Numbered from the stretch's first letter, positions 29,520-39,817 are shown. The stretch is 64,000 bases of DNA from Effrenium voratum (GCA_963377175.1 CAUJNA010003771.1:1368087-1432086), one strand, 5' to 3'. Notes: a model not told the origin generated them from the sequence alone. A program made the numbers and translations.

Positions 29520-29790
29520 AACGAACGAGCAGATGAAGATGATGGGCTTGTTGTATTTCTTCGGTTCTTGGGCTTCTAGCCTCCGCAACCCTAAGACCCC
29601 CCAAAGAAAAGACATACACCAAAACAGGAAGAAGAAAAACAACATGTCTCGAACGAGCAGATGAAGATGACGGGCTTGGTTTTGCTTTTTTGGTGCTTTT
29701 GTGTTTTTTGGTCCTTAGCCCCCGAAACCAAAAAAACACCCCCAGGCCTTGAACGAGCAGATGAAGATCATGGGCGTGTTTTTGTTTTTG
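29520..29790. repeat. Three tandem copies with GAACGAGCAGATGAAGAT
   Basis: AACGAGCAGATGAAGAT starts at about 29522, 29652 and 29753, each followed by related GGGC-TG and T-rich sequence. Imperfect units of about 100-130 bp. Confidence 0.65.
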
Positions 29791-29827
29791 CCCTTTTCTG
29801 TTTTTTGGGTTGTTTGGTTGGTGTTTG

Positions 29828-29912
29828 ATGAAACACGCAGCCCGCAGGAATCTTTTGATGAAAAACGCAGCCCCCAGGAATCTGAGAAACGCAGCCCCCA
29901 TGGCGTCCCCTT
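29828..29912. repeat. CGCAGCCCCCAGGAATCTGA repeat, copy set 1
   Basis: Two to three tandem short units, AAAACGCAGCCCCCAGGAAT and variants. A second set lies at 30287-30375, both followed by related GTCCC-TCT sequence. Confidence 0.7.
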
Positions 29913-30286
29913 CTTTTAAGATAGCAGTCTTCAACATTTCCGGGACCGCTAGTTTCTTTCCTTGTGAATGCTACTTTACATAGTGATCAAGTTCTATCTT
30001 ATTTCTATCTCACACCAAATGGCATTTAATCAGGACAGAATCCAACCATTCTGCATTTTGAGTTACAATTTTCTTTAGTGATTATTCTATGTCGAAATAT
30101 CTGCGACACTGGATTTCCTTTCCAAGTAGAATCGGCTTTGCAAATCAGTAGACGTTTCAGCAACATGTATTTAACAAGTCTGGGACCTCTAAGTTATTTG
30201 TTGTGAACTCTACTTCATATGTGTATCAAGTTCAACTTAATTTACGACTAAAACTAAGAATAATTAAATAAGGAGCGAGTCCAATC

Positions 30287-30375
30287 CAACCGCAGCCCCT
30301 CGGAATCTGAAAAAAAACGCAGCCCCCAGGAATCTGAAAAACGCAGCTCCAAGGACGTCCCGCCCTCTATCTAAA
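30287..30375. repeat. CGCAGCCCCCAGGAATCTGA repeat, copy set 2
   Basis: Same units as 29828-29912, same orientation. Confidence 0.7.
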
Positions 30376-31412
30376 GCAGCCCCTGTTTTTTCATGATTTT
30401 TGAACAGAGGGCGCATATGGGGGTGGGGAGTATAGACAGGCTTGTACATATAGGGCTATGCAAGGGCTTTACAGGGGGGAAGTACGTTCACCGCAGAAAT
30501 CATAAAATGACACGCTAAGAAACGTATGTCGTACAGGTAGGAGTACTTTAGGGTTTGAACCTTGAATCCCTTTGATAGAACACTCGCAGCCTCGATTGGG
30601 GGTGGGTCGACTGTTGAGTTCGGTCGCGCCAAGTGGGCGGAGTTGTGGGAAGCAGGGTGTAAGGCCGTGGGATTTTTCCAAACGCTTTCGGGTTGGCTTC
30701 CTTAACTCCTTTGGGGGACCTCCACAAAAAAGACACCCATTTTGCCTTGTTAAGGTCTACTATAAATCTATACGGACGAAGCAAAATGGTTTAGTCCCCT
30801 ATCGCTTGGTGGAATATTGTTGACTACGGCCAAAGTTTAGTGACGAGTTTATTTGGAAGGGACCTATGAGGGGCGGCTGTGAGAGAAGTGTTGCTCGTAC
30901 CCCCTAGTTCTGGGGCACGGAACGTGCGACTGGGGCAATCCAATACGCGCACCAAGTCGGGCAACTTATGACGCTTGCATTGTGACGTCACGTTTGTGAG
31001 GCTTCTTCTCTTGGGGGTCCATGTCTGATTTCAGTTTAGGATGTGCCCAGATCGCATGGCATTTCGTTCGGCCGTTTGTAGAGCTTTCAACCAACCGCCT
31101 GTTTGTGGGAGCTCGCTTGGGGATAATAGCGAAAACCCACGAAGGGCGTCCAAGTCTTACTGCAGGTGTTGGAGCAACAGCTACACATTGCAAAGTAATC
31201 ATTTGTTTGGGCAAACCAAAGCGATGTCAACAAAGGTCTGGTTTTCACATCTTCCATGAAGGTTCCTTTCTCTTTGAGTCCATGTCTTATGTTGCCGTGG
31301 ACTATTTATGATTCGCCCAGACAAGACCGCGCTGGTTTCATTGTTCATCTTCAGGAGACTTCCTTGTCGGTTTGTTGGGTTCAAGTATTCGTACTTGTAT
31401 CTCTTTTGCAGG

Positions 31413-31500
31413 CGACCTCAGCAGCACCGACATCAACATCCACATCGTCATCTTCAACATCCACACCATCATCTTCAGCATCCACGCAAGCATCTACTTC
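31413..31500. repeat. Trinucleotide-based minisatellite (CATCNTCNTCAACATCCAC)
   Basis: CATCATCTTCAACATCCACA and variants repeat over about 90 bp after a TTTTGCAG. It can be read as Ser/Thr-rich or His/Ile-rich in different phases, so coding status is unclear. Confidence 0.6.
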
Positions 31501-32154
31501 ATTTGGCTTTGCGACTGGGATTGCGCGGTGGAACAAGGATGAATGCAATCACTTGCCAAGTATGCGCTGTCCCGCAACTTAGTCACCTAATTGTACTGAT
31601 TCAGAGCCATAAGGCGAGGCGGCCGAATGAATAATGGCTGCCAGGAAGCCATTCAAGGGCACTGAGCGCGATTGGCATTGTTGGGCAACTGGAAACCTAG
31701 GGGTGGCAAATTGCAAGTAGAAATCAAGCAGCCACTCGCTTCGGTCGGCTTATGATCTGAGAAGAGAATCGATCCCATGAGATCTTTCGGATCGTGGTCC
31801 TTTCTTTTGGAGGCGGTCTACCTTGGGGAGGCTCGAATTTCAAGGGTTCTCACACTTACTCTTGGGAGGTTTGCCTTTAGAGGGTAGTTTCGAGTGTTCA
31901 CTGTAATACGTAGACCCAGTGATGCAACGACCAGAACAAGCGTACCTTCTTTTTCCCTCTTGGAAATCTACTGCAGGTCTGGATTTGTGGAGTGTTGGTG
32001 TTTCACCTTTTTTTTCAGGCCACGACACATGTCGCCGGCACCTCAACGATGGGACTGTGGCATGGCGCAATTGGGGCGGAGGGGGGGGGGAATTGGCGAC
32101 GAAGACCCGGGCTCCCACTGGTCCCCTCGTCCCGGCTGAAACGACCCAACAGGT

Positions 32155-32159
32155 GTGAC
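32155..32159. repeat. Target-site duplication GTGAC, left of element 2
   Basis: GTGAC directly before the left TIR, repeated at 53859-53863. Confidence 0.92.
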
Positions 32160-32651
32160 AGTTAGGAGAGGCCATGCGCAACTTTTTTCGGACTCAAAAG
32201 TCTAGGGTCCACCCTAGGATTTTTTGCATTTTTTGAATAAGCGCACCAAAACAGCCATTTTAAAACATTTTTTGAAACAGTCTAAACACATTTTGATAAA
32301 TATTTTTTTAGTACTGCATACCAAAACAAAAATTGAATTATTTTTTGAAAAATTCAATACACCTAAACATGTTTATTTTCAAAAACACACATTTTCCAAA
32401 ATATTTTAGAAAATATATTTTTTTCAAAAGAGATAAATATATATATCATTTTAAGAAGAATTATTCAATAAGAAACAACATTTTCAATAATTCAATGAGA
32501 AGACTAATAATTAATCATTTTTCGAAATTTTGATATTCCGGAGTTGCGCATGGCCCACCTTGTAGGATTTTATCTTCAATATATAAAACGCTATACTTAC
32601 ATTATAATTATAACATATAAGGGTATAAATGTTATAATCATAGTATGGTTA
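32160..32651 (+). repeat. Left terminal inverted repeat of element 2
   Basis: Appears nearly identical to the reverse complement of 53367-53858. It contains the nested inverted pair GGCCATGCGCAACT (from 32170) and AGTTGCGCATGGCC (about 32542). The stop codon of the first gene touches its inner end. Confidence 0.94.
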
Positions 32652-33173
32652 TAATCTAAATTCAGGATAACTATTTAATTGATATATCTTTCCTCTTTCA
32701 TACATCATTTTAATAATACTATTAATATCTCTCACTGTATTTTTAACATTAAACTTTTCACTTTCAATAAATAATTTAATGATTTTTTTTACATCAACCC
32801 CTTCCATTTTATGATAAATCAATGCCCATAATATGTAGTCAATAATTTCATACTTTTTCTTACTGATTTTAAGAAATGCTTTAACATAATCATAAGGCGG
32901 TATTTCATACACAGTTAAAAATATCAAAATGTCATCTTCAACATTTCTTTCATTAAACCTTTTAATATCTAAATTATATTCGATTGCGTCTTGGTAATAT
33001 CTCCATTTTTTACATGTTCTGCATATATTTTCTTTACCCAAAGAATAATCAACAATATTATTAACTATTCCATTAGGTAAATTTAATTTATATAATTCCA
33101 TATTTTCCTCTTTGAAGTGGCAACAGTCATAGCATTTCTTATTGATATAATTATTGATTTCGGTTTCCGCCAT
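32649..33173 (-). CDS. Zinc/F-box-like terminal-arm protein, outer copy
   Basis: A 174-residue relative of the next gene and of element 1 24260-24802. It has CYDCCHF at about residues 14-20, F-box-like LPNGIVNNIVDYS (33-45), CRTCKKW (about 51-57), then a helical region with DDILIFLTVYEIPPYDYVK shared by all three. Its 3' end reaches the TIR. It is one of two tandem copies that arose by duplication of a promoter-gene unit; the outer one has diverged more from the element 1 copy. Possibly a ubiquitin-ligase adaptor; unproven. Confidence 0.82.
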   Translation of the reverse strand: MAETEINNYINKKCYDCCHFKEENMELYKLNLPNGIVNNIVDYSLGKENICRTCKKWRYYQDAIEYNLDIKRFNERNVEDDILIFLTVYEIPPYDYVKAFLKISKKKYEIIDYILWALIYHKMEGVDVKKIIKLFIESEKFNVKNTVRDINSIIKMMYERGKIYQLNSYPEFRL

Positions 33174-33201
33174 TACACACTATATAATAATATATAGCTT
33201 T

Positions 33202-33230
33202 TATTTCTTTAAATACTTTTTTCCAAGAAA
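33202..33230 (-). promoter_or_regulatory. Replication-module promoter motif
   Basis: On the minus strand TTTCTTGGAAAAAAG then TATTTAAAGAAATA, about 28 nt before the ATG at 33173. Confidence 0.72.
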
Positions 33231-33294
33231 TAGAATTAAATATTGAAATATAAGTATAACATATAATATTTTACATGTTATTATTATATTATGA

Positions 33295-33819
33295 TTATAA
33301 TTTCAGTACAGGATAATAATTTAATTGATTTGTCTTACTTCTTTCATACATCATTTTAAAAATAATATTAATATCTCTCAATGTATTTTGAACATTAAAA
33401 TTTTTACTTTCAATAAATAATTTGATATTTTCTTTAACATCTTGTCCCTTCTCTTGACTATAACACAACATCCTTAATATATCATCAATCATACCATATT
33501 TTTTCTTAGGGATTTTAAGAAACTGTTTAACATAATCATAAGGCGGTATTTCATACACAGTTAAAAATATCAAAATGTCGTCTTCAACATTTCTATTATG
33601 TCTTCTTTTCAGATTTAAATGACATCTGATTAATTCTTGATTATCTCTCCATTCCTGACAAATTGTACATTCATCTTCTTCATCCATTGAATAATTAATA
33701 ATATTATTCAATATTTTATTAGGTAAATTTAATTTATACAATTCCATATTTTCCTTTTTGAAGTGGCAACAGTTGTAGCATTTCTTATTGATATAATTAT
33801 TGATTTCGGTTTCCACCAT
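33295..33819 (-). CDS. Zinc/F-box-like terminal-arm protein, inner copy
   Basis: A 174-residue protein, closer to the element 1 gene (24260-24802) than its outer neighbour is. MDEEDECTICQEWRDNQELI is nearly the same as in E1. It has the CYNCCHF cluster, F-box-like LPNKILNNIINYS and CTICQEW pair in the same order. It lies 78 nt downstream of the polymerase-helicase stop, as in E1, so this is the positional orthologue and the outer copy is the added one. Function unknown. Confidence 0.84.
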   Translation of the reverse strand: MVETEINNYINKKCYNCCHFKKENMELYKLNLPNKILNNIINYSMDEEDECTICQEWRDNQELIRCHLNLKRRHNRNVEDDILIFLTVYEIPPYDYVKQFLKIPKKKYGMIDDILRMLCYSQEKGQDVKENIKLFIESKNFNVQNTLRDINIIFKMMYERSKTNQLNYYPVLKL

Positions 33820-33843
33820 TTCTATTATAATATATATAGTTTT

Positions 33844-33872
33844 TATTTCTTTAAATACTTTTTTACAAGAAA
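33844..33872 (-). promoter_or_regulatory. Replication-module promoter motif
   Basis: TTTCTTGTAAAAAAG then TATTTAAAGAAATA on the minus strand, 24 nt before the ATG at 33819. Confidence 0.74.
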
Positions 33873-33897
33873 TATTAAAATATTATTTAAATTATTA

Positions 33898-36800
33898 TCA
33901 TTTACAACTACAATTGCATCTAACACAGTAAGGAATAATATTATTCAGTTCGTGTGACAACTCGTTTGATTTACGTTGCGCTGTCAGATTTGTCATTATA
34001 TTACCGTTTTTAATATCCATAGAAAAACCGCATCCGCAGTAATTACATTGATTTGTGGTATTATTTAAAAACCATTGCGCATTTACATAACCTTCTTTAG
34101 GTATTGTTCTTTTGGCTTTCCTGTCTTGTTCTTTGTAATTTAATATTTTCCTTTCAAAATAACTCATAATACATTTTTGATTAAATACATCATCAATATC
34201 TTTCGTATATTTATAAAATTTGACTTTGTTTAAATCTCTACACCTTGTAATTGCAGTCCATATCCATTCTGGATAATTCTTTACCAAAAAATGGTTATAA
34301 TCAAAAATTGTTATGGTATCATCAATGCTACTGCCTTGGGCAGAATGACAAGTCGAGCAATATGCAAATATAAAATTACTTCTTATTTTATCAACTGGCA
34401 AAGACTGTAGAATTTCAGTTTTAACATTTTTCAACGTAAATATTCCATCGCTTCCAATATGAACAATTTTATATTTGAAATTTACATTAAAAACTGATGT
34501 TTTAGTTGTTGTATATTCTCTACAAATTAAAAATTCTCCTACTTCATATTCATCTTTTCTATTTTCTAATTTTCTAATTTCATTTGATACATTTTTACAA
34601 GTTGTATTTAAAAATGCTATGTTGTTGATTGATTTGCTTATGTCAGTTGTATATTCAAAGTATTTTTCAATAACTTTCACAATAGGTAATCTATTTTCAA
34701 AAATATCAATTTTAATATTTCTTAGTTTATCTTTATCTTCCTGTGTGTGAAGTCGCTTACATTCTTTTAACAAAATATTATATTCAAAAATGTTATCTAT
34801 AATGTTATCAGTATATACTTCATAGTCTCGAGTATTTGTTATCTCTTGAACTGGTTTTAACTGCTTGGTGTCTCCTGTTGCTATTATAATTTTGTTGTGC
34901 TTATTCTGTTCTACAAATTGTTTTATTCTCCAATATATATTTAAATTACTAAAATAAACTTCGTCAAATACTATAACATCAAAATCTGTAAAATCAAATG
35001 GTTCTAATTTAGCATCTCCATAATTAATACCGAAAAATTTATTTATTGTCATTGCTTCGCCTTCGAATGCCTGTAATAGTTTATTAGTAGGACAAATAAA
35101 AATTACATTATAATTTTTATCAACCATTTTTTGACATATATATGATTTTCCTGTGCCCGGTAGTGCTCCACGAATCATAATAGGATTATTTTGTTCAATA
35201 ATTTCTATAATATTATCTGTGTCATATTCATCTACTATATCAATAGTTTTACTTTCATAAATTGGTATTTGTATTAATTCGTTTTGTGTAATTTCATAAT
35301 CTACAGTAGGAAATTTAATATATTCGTCGTTTGAAATTCTCCATCCTCCTATTTCATTATTAAAGATTAAAAGCTCTCTTGCTTTTGTTATATCCGATCG
35401 CGCTATTGTAAACGCATCTGTTTTGACACTGAACACATTAATACCATTTTGATATAACTTAGAATAATCTTGATACATTCTAAAATTATGGTATTGAAGC
35501 AGTAGCTCTTTTACATACCTAAAACCATTCCTTAAGCGTGATGTGTCCTTTAAATTAAGTATATAATATGACGCCTGTTCTTCTTCTGCTGTATATTGTT
35601 CTTCATCTACTGTAATTTGTTCTGTCGTGAAATGTGTTAATTTATGTATTTTACCTCCATACTCTGCCTGATAGTTTAAAGCTTCCTTAAGATTTTTAAA
35701 CACTGTGCTCTTCTGGTCAGTTGCTCCCCCCTTTTCTAAAAGTCCATAATTAACATTTGCGACCAGTTTTTTAATACATTTATCTTCCTCATTGTCTTCG
35801 CTAATGTTTGTGTTCCAAAGTTCATTAACAATATTTTTATGTTCAACTTTGTGAATAAATGAAGGTTGTTTAAAGTATAAAATATTAATTCGTTCTCTTG
35901 TCATGTTATCTAGTTGTTTCAAAAATACACCATATATTAAGCAATATTTTTTATTAAATAGCATTCTTCCTGTCCGTTTTAGTATAGTAGTTTTCTTTTC
36001 TATATAATATAACGTTAAGTCGTGTAGGTCATAAATATCAGTTGTATCATCAAACGCTCGCCATATGTCAAATTGATTAAATACTGGTATTTCTGATATA
36101 GTAATAAACGCATGAGTAAATGCTTTTGATATATCGATTTCGATTTCATTTTTGATATCTCTGCTATCACACAATAAGCCAGATGGAACAACTGTTCTGG
36201 CTTCGTCTAAAATTTGAATATCAATGTCATTATAAAACGATTTATGAGATAAGTTAAACAATGACTTATTAAAATTAAACATTGCTTTATTCATATTGTT
36301 ATATGTAGTTTCATTACATACTGCAATGCATCCATCTGCAGAAGTTTTTATTAAATTTTGTGTTTTTATTATATATATTGTTTTGTTAAATTTCATTTTT
36401 ATTTCTGATATAATACCAGCTTGAAATCTAATTCTTGGTTCGTAGCCACTATTAACTAAATTGAAAAATAATTCAGATAACTTATTGTCTTCGGATACTA
36501 AATATATCTCTTTTGTTTTTTCATCAACTTTGATATTTAGTATATCGTCAATATTTTTTATCATTCTATAAAGCGGTGGTTCCTCTCTTTCATTAATATA
36601 GTAGTCGGTTGAAGCTTTGACAGTTGGTATCTTGGTTATTAATTGTTTCTGTTGAATGCTTTTTAAGTCGTGATTCATTGCGTAAATATGACTGTTTTTG
36701 ACCATTGCATAAAATGGTTTGATGTGCCTACTATTTATATCGGGGTCGCATTTATAAATTAATTTATTGCAACAATCATAAATTCTGCATGGAATTTTAA

Positions 36801-37815
36801 ACTGTTTAAATACAGCCTCCATCTCCTGAATGGTTGCCCCCGTTTCGCCAAAGTTATCTCTACCTATAATTTCAATTACTTTTTCTCTAGTTAGTCTATT
36901 ACGGGTTCTTTCGTTCATAATTGTATCACTGTAAAAATCAGTTAATGCATTAATCCAGCATTCATTATCGATATAATTACCCTTGCTAATTGCTTTATGT
37001 ATGGTGTCTTCGTTCATCCTTAAAGGTGTATGTATATACCTATTAAAAATTGAAACATTAGTAGCATCCCTTAAATTTTCTGTAAGAATGTCAAATTTTT
37101 CGCCGTCTTTATTTACCATATCTACTGATAATATTTTAATACATTCTATATCGTCATAAAATGCCGTCATCTGTTCATAATCTTTTTTAAAATCTTTGTC
37201 AGTTCGTAATAGTTCTAGTGTATTAGAAAACTCATTATTTTTTGTATCGCCTCTTATTCCATATTCTGTATTGGGGTCGCCTATCATTTTAAATATTCTT
37301 TTACCTATGATATCTTTAGAAAATGCAGTGGCTTTAATTGTAGCAGTAAAATTATCGTATCGTTTCACAAAAAATAAATTTTGTCTGTGTTTAAATGCAT
37401 ATTTGGACTTTATGGTTCTCTTGTCTTTGTGCTCTGCTATGTATAACATAAATTGAACAAAATATTTATTTTTCCCTTCCCTTGCTCTTGGTCCTGGGTC
37501 GTTATCTATCTTCAGTTTCCCTCCCGTCTCCTTCTTTGTCCTTGCTTCTGCCATTCTTTGATTTAAGGGTTTATTTTCCTTGAATTTCTTAATATTATCC
37601 TTGTATTTTTGATATGCTTTATCATAAACTTTTGTATCTGTAGAAGTTAAACCCTTGATTAAATTTTCCGCTGTTGTAACATTTGAAATCTTCCTTTCGG
37701 TATATAAATTAACTACTCTATCTATTTTTCTAAGGTCTGATGGTTTTGCTGTCCGCGATGACTTCCGCCTTAGCACTGTTAAATATCCAATGTTTCGTTC
37801 CAAAGCCTTAGACAT
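33898..37815 (-). CDS. Replication protein: degenerate family-B polymerase, SF1 helicase and HNH-like zinc domain
   Basis: An intact 1305-residue protein. Residues 285-385 hold a Cys/His-bearing region (ECWINALTDFY to HIYAMNHD) that may be a protease-like fold. Residues 555-805 carry polymerase-B-like motifs: EIDISKAF (Asp561) as motif A, KKLVANVNYG (682-691) as motif B and VFSVKTDAF (794-802) as motif C. There the first Asp of the usual DTD is Lys798, so polymerase activity is doubtful. The SF1 (Pif1/RecD-like) helicase follows: PGTGKS (886-891), VIVFDE (947-952), ATGDTKQLKP (979-988), CHSAQGSS (1156-1163) and WTAITRCRD (1186-1194). The end (1257-1304) has CNYC, a conserved His and CVRCNC, like HNH/treble-clef nucleases. 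Such fusions recall transpoviron helicases. Probable replication initiator and helicase. Confidence 0.9.
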   Translation of the reverse strand: MSKALERNIGYLTVLRRKSSRTAKPSDLRKIDRVVNLYTERKISNVTTAENLIKGLTSTDTKVYDKAYQKYKDNIKKFKENKPLNQRMAEARTKKETGGKLKIDNDPGPRAREGKNKYFVQFMLYIAEHKDKRTIKSKYAFKHRQNLFFVKRYDNFTATIKATAFSKDIIGKRIFKMIGDPNTEYGIRGDTKNNEFSNTLELLRTDKDFKKDYEQMTAFYDDIECIKILSVDMVNKDGEKFDILTENLRDATNVSIFNRYIHTPLRMNEDTIHKAISKGNYIDNECWINALTDFYSDTIMNERTRNRLTREKVIEIIGRDNFGETGATIQEMEAVFKQFKIPCRIYDCCNKLIYKCDPDINSRHIKPFYAMVKNSHIYAMNHDLKSIQQKQLITKIPTVKASTDYYINEREEPPLYRMIKNIDDILNIKVDEKTKEIYLVSEDNKLSELFFNLVNSGYEPRIRFQAGIISEIKMKFNKTIYIIKTQNLIKTSADGCIAVCNETTYNNMNKAMFNFNKSLFNLSHKSFYNDIDIQILDEARTVVPSGLLCDSRDIKNEIEIDISKAFTHAFITISEIPVFNQFDIWRAFDDTTDIYDLHDLTLYYIEKKTTILKRTGRMLFNKKYCLIYGVFLKQLDNMTRERINILYFKQPSFIHKVEHKNIVNELWNTNISEDNEEDKCIKKLVANVNYGLLEKGGATDQKSTVFKNLKEALNYQAEYGGKIHKLTHFTTEQITVDEEQYTAEEEQASYYILNLKDTSRLRNGFRYVKELLLQYHNFRMYQDYSKLYQNGINVFSVKTDAFTIARSDITKARELLIFNNEIGGWRISNDEYIKFPTVDYEITQNELIQIPIYESKTIDIVDEYDTDNIIEIIEQNNPIMIRGALPGTGKSYICQKMVDKNYNVIFICPTNKLLQAFEGEAMTINKFFGINYGDAKLEPFDFTDFDVIVFDEVYFSNLNIYWRIKQFVEQNKHNKIIIATGDTKQLKPVQEITNTRDYEVYTDNIIDNIFEYNILLKECKRLHTQEDKDKLRNIKIDIFENRLPIVKVIEKYFEYTTDISKSINNIAFLNTTCKNVSNEIRKLENRKDEYEVGEFLICREYTTTKTSVFNVNFKYKIVHIGSDGIFTLKNVKTEILQSLPVDKIRSNFIFAYCSTCHSAQGSSIDDTITIFDYNHFLVKNYPEWIWTAITRCRDLNKVKFYKYTKDIDDVFNQKCIMSYFERKILNYKEQDRKAKRTIPKEGYVNAQWFLNNTTNQCNYCGCGFSMDIKNGNIMTNLTAQRKSNELSHELNNIIPYCVRCNCSCK

Positions 37816-37846
37816 AATTATACTATATATAATAATAATATAATAA

Positions 37847-37876
37847 TATTTCTTTAACTATTTTTTTTACAAGAAA
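37847..37876 (-). promoter_or_regulatory. Replication-module promoter motif
   Basis: TTTCTTGTAAAAAAAATAG then TTAAAGAAATA on the minus strand, 31 nt before the ATG at 37815. Confidence 0.72.
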
Positions 37877-37903
37877 TTTATTTTTACAAAAACTATATAT
37901 TTT

Positions 37904-38821
37904 TTAAACTTTTAAAATTTCAAATCTTAAGAATGGTCGCGTGTTATGTTCTAAATAAAAATATGTTTGTCCTAACTTTTTTTCAATCCTTTCAACTTTA
38001 TATTTTGTAGGCAACCAATTACTACTCCTTTCCTTTTCAGTTATTGCTTTCTTTCTGTAAATCTTCACTTCGTCGCCTATGTTAATTTCAGGATATTTAC
38101 GGGTTCTAGTTGCTTCGGTTGCCATTTTCATTTTTACTTTATAATTGTTTTTCTCCTTCAATGCTTCCGCTGGTGTCATTCCTATACTTGAATGTTCCAT
38201 TTTATTATTGTAAGTTAATAATATTTCAAAATTATAATCTATCCATTGTATATTGTCCTTTCCTTCTTTTTCATCTTTTTCAACCCTTTTATATAACATA
38301 TCTTTGTAGGTGCGTATAAAACGTTCTGCAAAATTAGGATGTCCTCTTGTGCGGTATAATTCTATTCCTTCTTCTTTGAAATAATCTTCAACTGTTTTAT
38401 TATATAAACTGCCTTCCTCGTCGCTATAAATAATTTCTGGTTTGCCTTTCATTTTCTGCATTCCTTCCATTACTCCCGCTAATATGTCAGGCGGTTGTTT
38501 TGATTTAATAGGTATTACTGTAGAATATCTGGTAAATATATCAATTAAAACCATGCCTACTTTAAATTTTTGATTGGGTATGTCATTAATAAAAAATAAA
38601 TCTAATTGAAATTCAAAGTATGGATGTGGAGCAATAAATGAATTTTTGCCTCTTAATTGCTTCTTCTGTTCTATGTTCTTTTGAAACCATTCTTTAACAT
38701 CGTTTAAGGTTATGCTTTGTTCCCTTTGCTTAGCATCCTTATAGGTTGTCGCAATGCTTCCATACCCGCTTTTGTCATGATAGATTTTACTAATTATATC
38801 ATTTTTATTAATATTTGCCAT
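37904..38821 (-). CDS. Retroviral-type (rve) DDE integrase
   Basis: I start it at the MANINKND methionine, which matches the element 1 start; the longer open frame to 38869 begins with a non-ATG codon and overlaps the gene before it. The 305-residue protein has FQLDLFFIND, IYSDEEGSLYN and HPNFAERFIRTYKD as the D, D, E triad and a C-terminal KVKIYRKKAITEKERSSNWLPTKY-type chromo/SH3-like tail (a 4-residue insertion relative to E1). It is about 90 percent identical to the E1 integrase and intact, and should catalyse insertion of TIR ends. It follows the 316-residue gene closely and has no promoter motif of its own. Confidence 0.95.
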   Translation of the reverse strand: MANINKNDIISKIYHDKSGYGSIATTYKDAKQREQSITLNDVKEWFQKNIEQKKQLRGKNSFIAPHPYFEFQLDLFFINDIPNQKFKVGMVLIDIFTRYSTVIPIKSKQPPDILAGVMEGMQKMKGKPEIIYSDEEGSLYNKTVEDYFKEEGIELYRTRGHPNFAERFIRTYKDMLYKRVEKDEKEGKDNIQWIDYNFEILLTYNNKMEHSSIGMTPAEALKEKNNYKVKMKMATEATRTRKYPEINIGDEVKIYRKKAITEKERSSNWLPTKYKVERIEKKLGQTYFYLEHNTRPFLRFEILKV

Positions 38822-38849
38822 ATTAATAAAGGTGATATTTTTTAACATT

Positions 38850-39800
38850 TTATTCAAAATCTTCAGCACTATTTAAATATGCTTCGTACTGTTGTTGTTT
38901 TTGGTTACTCCTATTAGTCTGCGGTTTGATATCTTTGATACTTGGGTATGAACTAAATATCATATTTTGTATTCTATCGCTGATTTCTATTTTTTTGGTA
39001 TAGTGCTTATAAATATTTTGTCCTACATCATTAAAAAGGATATTAGAAAGTGCATTATCCTGCTTATTGAAAATGTGTGATAATATTATTTTGAATATGT
39101 TTAACGTGTTCGAAATATTATTTTCAATATATCTAAAACAATCCCGTCTATTCTTTTGGTTTTTTGGTATGTCATCATCATTCTTATACTCATCAAACAA
39201 TCTATCTACTAGACCATTTTTATATGTTTCTATGTATTTTATTTCAACTGTTTTATAAATTGGTGTATCGCCTAAATCTACTCCAGCGCTTTCAGTTTTA
39301 ATATTTCCTTTGTAGTATAATTCATAACAGTCCTTTATTCTGTCGTGTGTGTCCCTTGTGTAATTATGCCTTCCTTCGACATTCTTTAACAAAATAGATT
39401 TGATAAATTTGAATGTCGGAAATTTATATAATTTTGTAAAATAATAATCCTTGATGTTGTTTGTTGTAACAGTTGTGTCTTCTTCCTTTTCATTTTCAAT
39501 TATTTCAGTTAGTTTGATGAATTCTTTTGACTTATTACAAGTGTCAATATTTACAAATGTGCTCAATTGTTTTAATCTTTTGCATTTATAACATTCTTTA
39601 TAATTATATTTGCATATGTGTTTAATAATATTTTCTGATAATTTAGTTCTATATAATTGAATATTATTATAATTAAATTTACATTCTTTACACATTCCAA
39701 TTTTTCTATTTATCATTCTTATAGTGTCATTCATGTTGATTTTATTTAAGAACTCGTTAATTATTTCTTCCTGCTCAATCTCACTGAACATTTTCACCAT
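38850..39800 (-). CDS. Element 2-specific zinc/F-box-like protein inserted before integrase
   Basis: A 316-residue protein absent from element 1, where the 93-residue gene directly precedes the integrase. It has CKECKFNYNNIQLYRTKLSENIIKHICKYN at about residues 37-66, then CYKCKRL: the Cys pairs and LxxxIIxxI core resemble the terminal-arm family. The long C-terminal part is unrelated and ends in a Gln/Ser-rich tail. It brought its own replication-module promoter (39818-39846), which points to capture of a promoter-gene cassette. Function unknown. Confidence 0.8.
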   Translation of the reverse strand: MVKMFSEIEQEEIINEFLNKINMNDTIRMINRKIGMCKECKFNYNNIQLYRTKLSENIIKHICKYNYKECYKCKRLKQLSTFVNIDTCNKSKEFIKLTEIIENEKEEDTTVTTNNIKDYYFTKLYKFPTFKFIKSILLKNVEGRHNYTRDTHDRIKDCYELYYKGNIKTESAGVDLGDTPIYKTVEIKYIETYKNGLVDRLFDEYKNDDDIPKNQKNRRDCFRYIENNISNTLNIFKIILSHIFNKQDNALSNILFNDVGQNIYKHYTKKIEISDRIQNMIFSSYPSIKDIKPQTNRSNQKQQQYEAYLNSAEDFE

Positions 39801-39817
39801 ATAATTAAAAATACTAA

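Larger units (their letters stand above)
25840..32154. other. Host segment between the two elements, no supported gene
   Basis: 6.3 kb of mixed-composition DNA with only short, mutually overlapping open frames. It contains GT and T runs near 25981, a repeat cluster at 29520-30375 and copies of dispersed repeats shared with the right flank. A T-rich tract plus CAG at about 31400-31412 precedes a Ser/Thr-coding minisatellite and could be an exon border, but no gene model can be supported. Confidence 0.6.

Noticed and set aside
38822..38869. Sixteen-residue N-terminal extension of the element 2 integrase
   Set aside because: The extension starts at a non-ATG codon, overlaps the upstream gene and is not present in element 1.
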